A stretch of 64,000 nt of DNA, from NCBI GenBank assembly GCA_027919835.1, contig JANVFP010000024.1, forward strand, positions 310,001 through 374,000, written 5' to 3'. Below are positions 58,817-64,000 of this stretch, piece after piece. Each line of letters begins with the position of its first letter. Within the stretch, counting starts at the first letter, position 1. The position numbers were made by a program, and so were the translations under genes. Below the pieces are notes generated by a model. That model saw only the letters and a list, made by a program, of their open reading frames with translations, did no database searches and was not told where the DNA came from. Source of the stretch: Lentinula raphanica (Eukaryota > Basidiomycota > Agaricomycetes > Agaricales > Omphalotaceae).

Positions 58817-61322
58817 ATGAAGGCATTCCCGAGGCCTCTAAACGTTCTTTGAGGAATGCATGCTGGATCTCTTCCTCCCGGGCAACTTGAAGATCTTCCG
58901 CAAACTCATCTTCAATGGTCTCGCAGAAGTATCCTGTCCGGGGATCTATATGATCTTTGAATGATTCAAAGGGCAATGGATCGTCCGCTTCGTCCGCTTT
59001 GAAGAACCTAACGTTGTTGGAGTCATCTGCATCTTCTGCTAGATCCTCTTCGGTTTCCCGACGAGGGGTAGTCCAACCTCCCGGAGGTCTTCGAGACAAA
59101 CCATCAGGTCCAAAGGTTGCTCCTTTGACATGAATCAAATCGAAATGGAATTTACGGATATCTTCAATCCAACGGTTGATCGTAGCGTTTGGACCACTAC
59201 TCGGATTTTCAAGCATTCCTTGAATATAGCTAGCATCCGTTTCCACCGTGAGTTTCCGACATCCATAAAGAAGATAGTGTGTTGCTCGGAGAGCAACCTT
59301 CAAACCATAGAGTTCACGCTTAGATTGAGAAAACCGAGCTTCACGTTCATTATACGGGATGGATCCGAAGTAATTATAGTAAATCTTCGTCTGATCTACA
59401 GGATCAATCTGATAGATGTAAAATCCCGTACCCATGTAAGAACTATCCACTGCTAAGTGTGTTTCCCAGTCATATACTATGACTCTTAAGGCTGGTGCAT
59501 TACGGACTCCGTCTTTCAACAGGTCCATGGCTATGACATGCTCATCCTTCCACTCAAACGGAATATTCGCCGTTAATTTGGTCAAAGGTGAGGCTTTCTT
59601 AGCGTAATTGTGAATGAACATCCGGAGCTGACCAACAGTTCCCAGAAAGGCTCGGACCTGTGTCTTAGAAGAGCACGGAGGCCAAGTTAGAACCGTAGTT
59701 GCGATTCTATCTTCCGGTTTCTGTCCTTCGTACGTGCAACGGTGTCCAACCACTACAGTTTCAGCGCAACACAGGAATGCTTTAGGTCCCGAGAAGGTTC
59801 CGCCGCAATACCGCATCCGCTGAATGATTCGGTTCACATTTTGGAGATGCTCCCAGACAAATCGTCTGATCAAAGGATTTTCAGGGATAGTTTCGTATCC
59901 GCCACCCGGTAATTCATAACGAGTCCCGGGGCCTCTGATAGGAACATCATCGACGTATGGAATAGTATATTCCGGAATTTCATCTCGCATCATGTAAGTT
60001 ACATCGTCATGGAATATCGGAACAGAGTTCGTCCAACCCATAGGCAACTTTACGAGACGGTGTGGTCCGTACGGAGTTTGGAATGTCGTCAGATCTCGCG
60101 AACTAACATCGAGTGGTCGTTCATCATAACCCACATAGATGTCCAACAAACCACCACAGGCACGACCCGCAAAATGACGAGCAATATCCGCGGTAGCAGG
60201 AGGAATCCCGGAGTGTTGAATGGTCACCTTGTTCAAGGGTTCCAAACTATGTACTAAACGAAGACTCGTTCCATCCTTCTTGACCACACAAAACCATTTT
60301 GAACGATAACTCGAGCAAGATGGTTCATAAACTCCAGCATCAATCTTATCCTTGATGATCTTACAAACCTTTTCGAAGATTCCGGGAGGAATTGGAATAT
60401 TTCGTTCGACCCAGGGCTCATGAGGTATGACCGGAATTTTCACGGGAGGAAAGAAGTCCTCTCTGAATGTTCCGCCCTCGGAAGCTTCCCAAGCAAAACC
60501 CATTTCCTGCAACTTCATCATATGATGAACTAGCTTCATCTCCTCGTCCGTAAGGAAACCTTCCGCATGGTTTTTCTCGATGATCTCTTTCCGTTCTTGC
60601 GTATACCGAATACCCGGCGTGAATTCCGGAGGATGAGTTGGTAGATCTGGTAGATCAGCCAAAGGATCCCCGTAAATGTGTCTCCGCACACGGAATTCTT
60701 CCGGTAGATCAGCCTTGACAGGGCGAACTTTCACCGCTACAGGCTTATATTTTCGAGAACCGAAGACCGAAACTGGCTGATCTGGCAAAGACACATCATT
60801 ATATGCGCATATATGCTGGTCGCTCGTCTCATTCTTGAGTTCCCAGAGCTTAACACGATGCATCGCAGCCTCCAAATCTTGGGTCATTGAAGACAATTCC
60901 GCATCTTTTGTTTGATCTACTTGATCTGGTAGATCTTCCGTGTTATCATATGGACGAGTTAACCCGTGTAAGTCTTTCCACCTAACGTCCTTTGTCATGG
61001 ACTGGTAAAAGGTCTCTTTCAGGTCCTCAACGGTCGAATCAGCTCTAAATCCTTCCTTCCATGGGTTGATCACACGGTTTTGTTGATGATCTACACCTTT
61101 GTTCAGGTATAGTGATATGGTTTCGGCAATTCCGGGGTGGGACTTCTCGATCGTTGGCAGACAGCATTGTACATACACGTCCGCTAATTCTTCATCTGAG
61201 AAGGTGCCTCGTTTCACCTGATTCGACTCTATAACCACTTCCTCCGCTTGAGCATCCCAGTACCCACTAAGAGCGATTTCTACCTCTCCCTGGTCGCTAC
61301 TCAGATCCCAGAGGTTATTCAA
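58817..61322 (-). pseudogene. gypsy-type reverse transcriptase and RNase H
   Basis: The minus frame is open through about 835 residues up to the MITE. After a long N-terminal extension come the reverse transcriptase blocks: RWFCVVKKDG/LRLVHSLEPLN, GLLDIYVGYDERPLD, FQTPYGPHRLVKLPMGWTNSVPIFHDDV and the catalytic box YTIPYVDDVPI. A connection follows (KTQVRAFLGTVGQLRMFI, FEWKDEHVIAMDLLKD). RNase H is next (LAVDSSYMGTGFYIYQ, SQSKRELYGLKVALRATHYLLYGCRKLTVETDASYI), ending DLIHVKGATFGPDGLSRRP. The order protease-RT-RNaseH-integrase defines Ty3/gypsy. There is no ATG at its 5' end; it connects to the protease frame by a -1 shift at 61322-61328. The domains themselves look intact. Confidence 0.92.
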
Positions 61323-61834
61323 AAATTTGGTTGCGGAACTTTCTCTGCCTCCTCGTGAGTGTCTTCCCGTCTTGATTCGGGTTGCAACTGTTGAGTTGGC
61401 TGTGATACTTTTCGTTCCACCACCTTTCTTGGTGCTCTCGGTCCATGTCCTTTCGGATATGTACCCATGGTATACCGTTTTCCAGTATTCGGATCCGTAA
61501 TCGTAAGTTCCTGATCACCCGATCCAAAAGTCTGAATGACACTCTCAGTTAACACATCAAACGGACGTCCCAACAGTATTTCGAAGGGAGCCTTTTCTTG
61601 GACATGTAACTGCAAATACACTGTGACTGGTCCAAATCGAAAGGGCACATTTCGGGCTAAACCTTTGGTCCGCGCGATCCCGCCATGTACATTTTGCATC
61701 TGTATGGTGATTCCGGGATCCCAACCTAGACCTAAGCCTAACGCCACGCTCATATCGATTGCGACTATCTGTGATCCTGAGTCCAGGAGGTTCTCTACTT
61801 CGAGATCTTCCCGATCATTCACAACAGGCCACAC
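61319..61834 (-). pseudogene. gypsy-type aspartic protease region
   Basis: The frame contains the retropepsin-like block VENLLDSGSQIVAID with the catalytic DSG, then LARNVPFRFGPVTVYLQLHV and EILLGRPFDVL, the typical protease core of basidiomycete gypsy elements. It ends VPQPNF-stop. At its 5' side the upstream frame (ending ...VDENDERRDMTIVAT) is out of register by one base near 61840, which is probably a mutation. Confidence 0.82.
61322..61328 (-). promoter_or_regulatory. A_AAT_TTT slippery heptamer at the protease/RT junction
   Basis: On the minus strand the protease frame reads CCA AAT TTT TGA. The heptamer A-AAT-TTT has the canonical X-XXY-YYZ form, and a -1 slip leads exactly into the RT frame (AAA TTT TTG AAT AAC). 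It may be a programmed frameshift site or an ordinary indel in the T5 run of a decaying copy. Confidence 0.45.
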
Positions 61835-62949
61835 TGCACGGAGACCATTGCCATAGTAGCAACTATGGTCATATCTCGTCGTTCATCATTCTCGTCTACA
61901 TCACTCAAGAATGATTCTACTGGATCTACTTGAACAAACGCTCCTGCTTTCATCCCATCCCGATCCTCAGATAATCTTTCAAAAGCCCAAGCTTCGGGTA
62001 ATGCTAGATCATCCACGGAAATGACTTGCTCGTCTTCGGAATCATCATTTGAAAGTGTTTCCGTAGCTAGATCTTGTTGATCAGCCACGTTCAGCAGCAT
62101 TTTCTTTCGATCTTGCGGAAGTACTCGCTTATTCCGTATCTTTCGTGCTACGATCTGCCTGATCTTCCCCGAAAGCTGTAAAGCTTCGGAAGAAGTCAAT
62201 TCAATCGTCTTTCGCACTATCCGGTCAGCAAGCTCTTCCTCTAGACCAGGCGTGAACAGTTCATTCTGCAGCCGGTATTTTGGTGCCTTCGAAGATCCCT
62301 TAGATTCAGGTATCTTTTCCGGCTTTGGTTGATTTCGAGGGTGAGGTGTAACTTCCTGGGCTGAACATCATCAAATGGTCTTCTCGGATTTTCCGTACGA
62401 GGAGGTGACGGATCGCGGAATCGTACTTGCTTCGATTTCCGTTGATCTGTCTGATCAGGCTCGCGTCCCGAACCTAACGCATTCTCATCCGTTAAATCGT
62501 CAATGGTCACTGACTGTATCTTTCCAAAGCAGCTTCCCTCAGTGATTGAGAAGAATTGGGGTCTGATCCAGCAGATCTGTCATGATTAGGCATAGAATTG
62601 TCCGGATTGGACTTCGGTTTTTCGGATGTTTGTTTTTACTAGGGTTATTTCGATCTATGGGTATATGCACCCCGTCAAAGCGTTTATTCTTGACGGCAGG
62701 TATTGCTTTTGGTGAGTTAGGCTTTGGGGCACCCTCATGAGTTGTTGCCTGTTGCTGAGACCGTGTCCTTGGCCCAGAGGTCAACTCAATCATTGGATTC
62801 CTCAGTTTCCCGACTCGTTCGTGTACACCGTAGCCACACCATTGCTAGATCTCCCTTGCACCATTCCGCCAGATTGGCAATGACCATCCAAGCTGGGGAT
62901 CCGGCCAACTGTTCCGAGTAATCCTCATTGTCCGGGATCATCTCGTTCA
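61835..62949 (-). pseudogene. degenerate gag/pre-protease linker
   Basis: The frame KYRLQNELFTPGLEEELADRI...IRQIVARKIRNKR (about 62290-62090) is typical of the segment before gypsy protease. Upstream it is interrupted by a one-base frameshift near 62355, between DDVQPRK and EVTPHPRNQ. Between 62510 and 62950 only short disordered frames remain (RTRSQQQATTHEG, MTDLLDQTPI). I see no complete gene here. Confidence 0.6.
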
Positions 62950-64000
62950 TCATTGTCGAAACTCGGGCCATCCTTTGGCCTGACCATATTTCATGATCTT
63001 TTGGTATCTACTCTCACTTCCGAAGTTATTCGGTAGCGGAGACCCATCCTTCAACTTAAGACGCTTTGGATCTTGCGGATCACGCATAATCCAACCTTTC
63101 CCTAAGAGTTCCAAGAACATTGGACAACTTTGCATCATATGATTCGGTTCCCGACAAAGGAAACACAACATCTCAGACCTTTGACCTTGTGCATTACTCG
63201 GATTCGTGTTAATGATTCCGCGGGGAGGCCCACTGTTTCCGGGATTACCACTACCAGAAGCGACAGCATGGGGCTGCACCCGTTGCGCAGGTTGAACATT
63301 TCCAGTCTTGATGTTAGCCAGCATTTGAGCCAACGTCTCAAGTTCCTCTTTGTAGGTAGCCTTAAGTGCTCCCAAATCTTTGACCAACACACTGTACTGG
63401 TCCCTATTCGCAGCTAGTGCTCTTTCCGTTTCCTCGGAAGCCTCTCGTTTCACTTCAACGGGCTTAGCTGGAGACCGGAAGAAATGCGAAGATCCGGTAC
63501 TTCTTCTTTGATCACCGGAGGACCACCAATCGGAACGTATACGCCTCCTCTTGATGGGTTTCCGCATTGAAGACCACCCATCCCGACTTGTTACCGTCCG
63601 GTACAACGATTCCAAGGGTGGGTGCCTTGCTACGGCCTCTGCTGCTTCCTTGTACTCTATGAACAGATATGGATCATCGACCCGACGTTTCTCTACGCGG
63701 AAAGCAGGTACTGCTGTTGAACCTTACGATTCACAGCTTTCCGTAACTCGTCATCGAATGCTGACAGGAAAAGAGACACCAATTCCGTGTTTCCTATCGC
63801 CGGAGGCGGTTTCAACAACTTATTGGCTTCTACCTCCATCAACAAACAATATCCGAGCAACCTATCTCCGTCCCGGACACCCAAAGGGCATAGTTCTGTA
63901 CGATCTGCAAGAGCGTATTCTTCGAACCCATTGGTCTCCCTAGAGATGCCGGGAATCTTTCACACAAGGAACGCAGAAAACAGTCCGCGTCTTCCCTTCC
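62950..64000 (-). pseudogene. gypsy-type gag with CCHC zinc knuckle, runs off the window
   Basis: From the window edge leftwards the capsid-like sequence (LVSLFLSAFDDELRKAVNRKV) changes frame once near 63715-63725 and continues as AFRVEKRRVDDPYLFIEYKEAAEAV. It then runs on to a coiled coil (63450-63330) and one zinc knuckle, C-X2-C-X4-H-X4-C (CFLCREPNHMMQSC, near 63170-63125). It ends at 62950 with KYGQAKGWPEFRQ. Gag would package element RNA in the cytoplasmic particle. The frameshift makes the copy non-functional unless it is supplied in trans. Confidence 0.8.

Larger units (their letters stand above)
49153..62578. repeat. dispersed 15-bp inverted repeat TGATCT-N3-AGATCA
   Basis: There are about twenty copies with a constant 3-nt centre. 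Copies with both arms exact lie at 50354, 50824, 54279, 54297, 55547, 55798 and 56179; all are 15 bp. Copies with one or two arm changes start at 49153, 49713, 50038, 50770, 54873, 56842, 57126, 60643, 60922, 62444 and 62564. They occur in the putative LTR, spacers, introns of gene Y and inside gag/pol reading frames, where they encode runs such as DLPDQ, DLPDL and DLLDQ. None was noticed in the host genes to the left of about 49 kb. Confidence 0.85.

Overview
The window looks like nuclear DNA of a filamentous basidiomycete, most likely an Agaricomycete. The evidence is dense protein genes broken by many short introns (mostly 50-70 nt, GT...AG with CTRAY-like branch sites), a KDZ transposase with a CxC2-type cysteine region, a Ty3/gypsy element and a Tad1/I-like LINE. 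No rRNA, tRNA or CRISPR was recognised.

Layout. 1-666: flank with one possible first exon. 667-8424: an apparently full-length, intact LINE with a 27-nt poly(A) tail and a 13-bp target-site duplication; it landed about 155 bp upstream of a gene. 8591-11222: tandem alpha/beta-hydrolase paralogues, the first of which has lost its nucleophilic serine. 11482-36290: a gene-dense host block holding a large Ser-rich orphan protein, a Munc13-like C2/MUN protein, a tuberin (TSC2) RapGAP protein, ribokinase, an ABCC transporter, an HpcH/HpaI aldolase and the U3 snoRNP protein IMP3. 37153-43153: an MFS sugar/quinate-type transporter and a cytochrome P450, both intact once spliced.

43357-64000 is repeat territory. 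A KDZ transposase gene (minus strand, one probable frameshift) is followed directly by an array of the perfect palindrome TGTTTAAACA. From about 49.1 kb to the window end lies what looks like one composite Ty3/gypsy-type element. Its gag-protease-RT-RNaseH-integrase run on the minus strand and are visibly decayed (several frameshifts, an in-frame TGA, a 275-bp MITE inside pol). Between pol and the presumed 3' LTR, on the opposite (plus) strand, sit two intact multi-exon genes of unknown function. One of them carries an exact Zn2Cys6 cysteine spacing.

The composite region is peppered with a 15-bp inverted repeat, TGATCT-NNN-AGATCA, found in coding, intergenic and intronic DNA and in four of the five introns of one accessory gene. 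It also holds three copies of a 14-mer, CTCCCCCAAACTAA, each followed by a hairpin whose stem sequence differs while pairing is kept. This composite element with antisense accessory genes is the best candidate here for an undescribed system. Its right end, including the 5' LTR, lies outside the window, so membership of the accessory genes is inferred, not proven.
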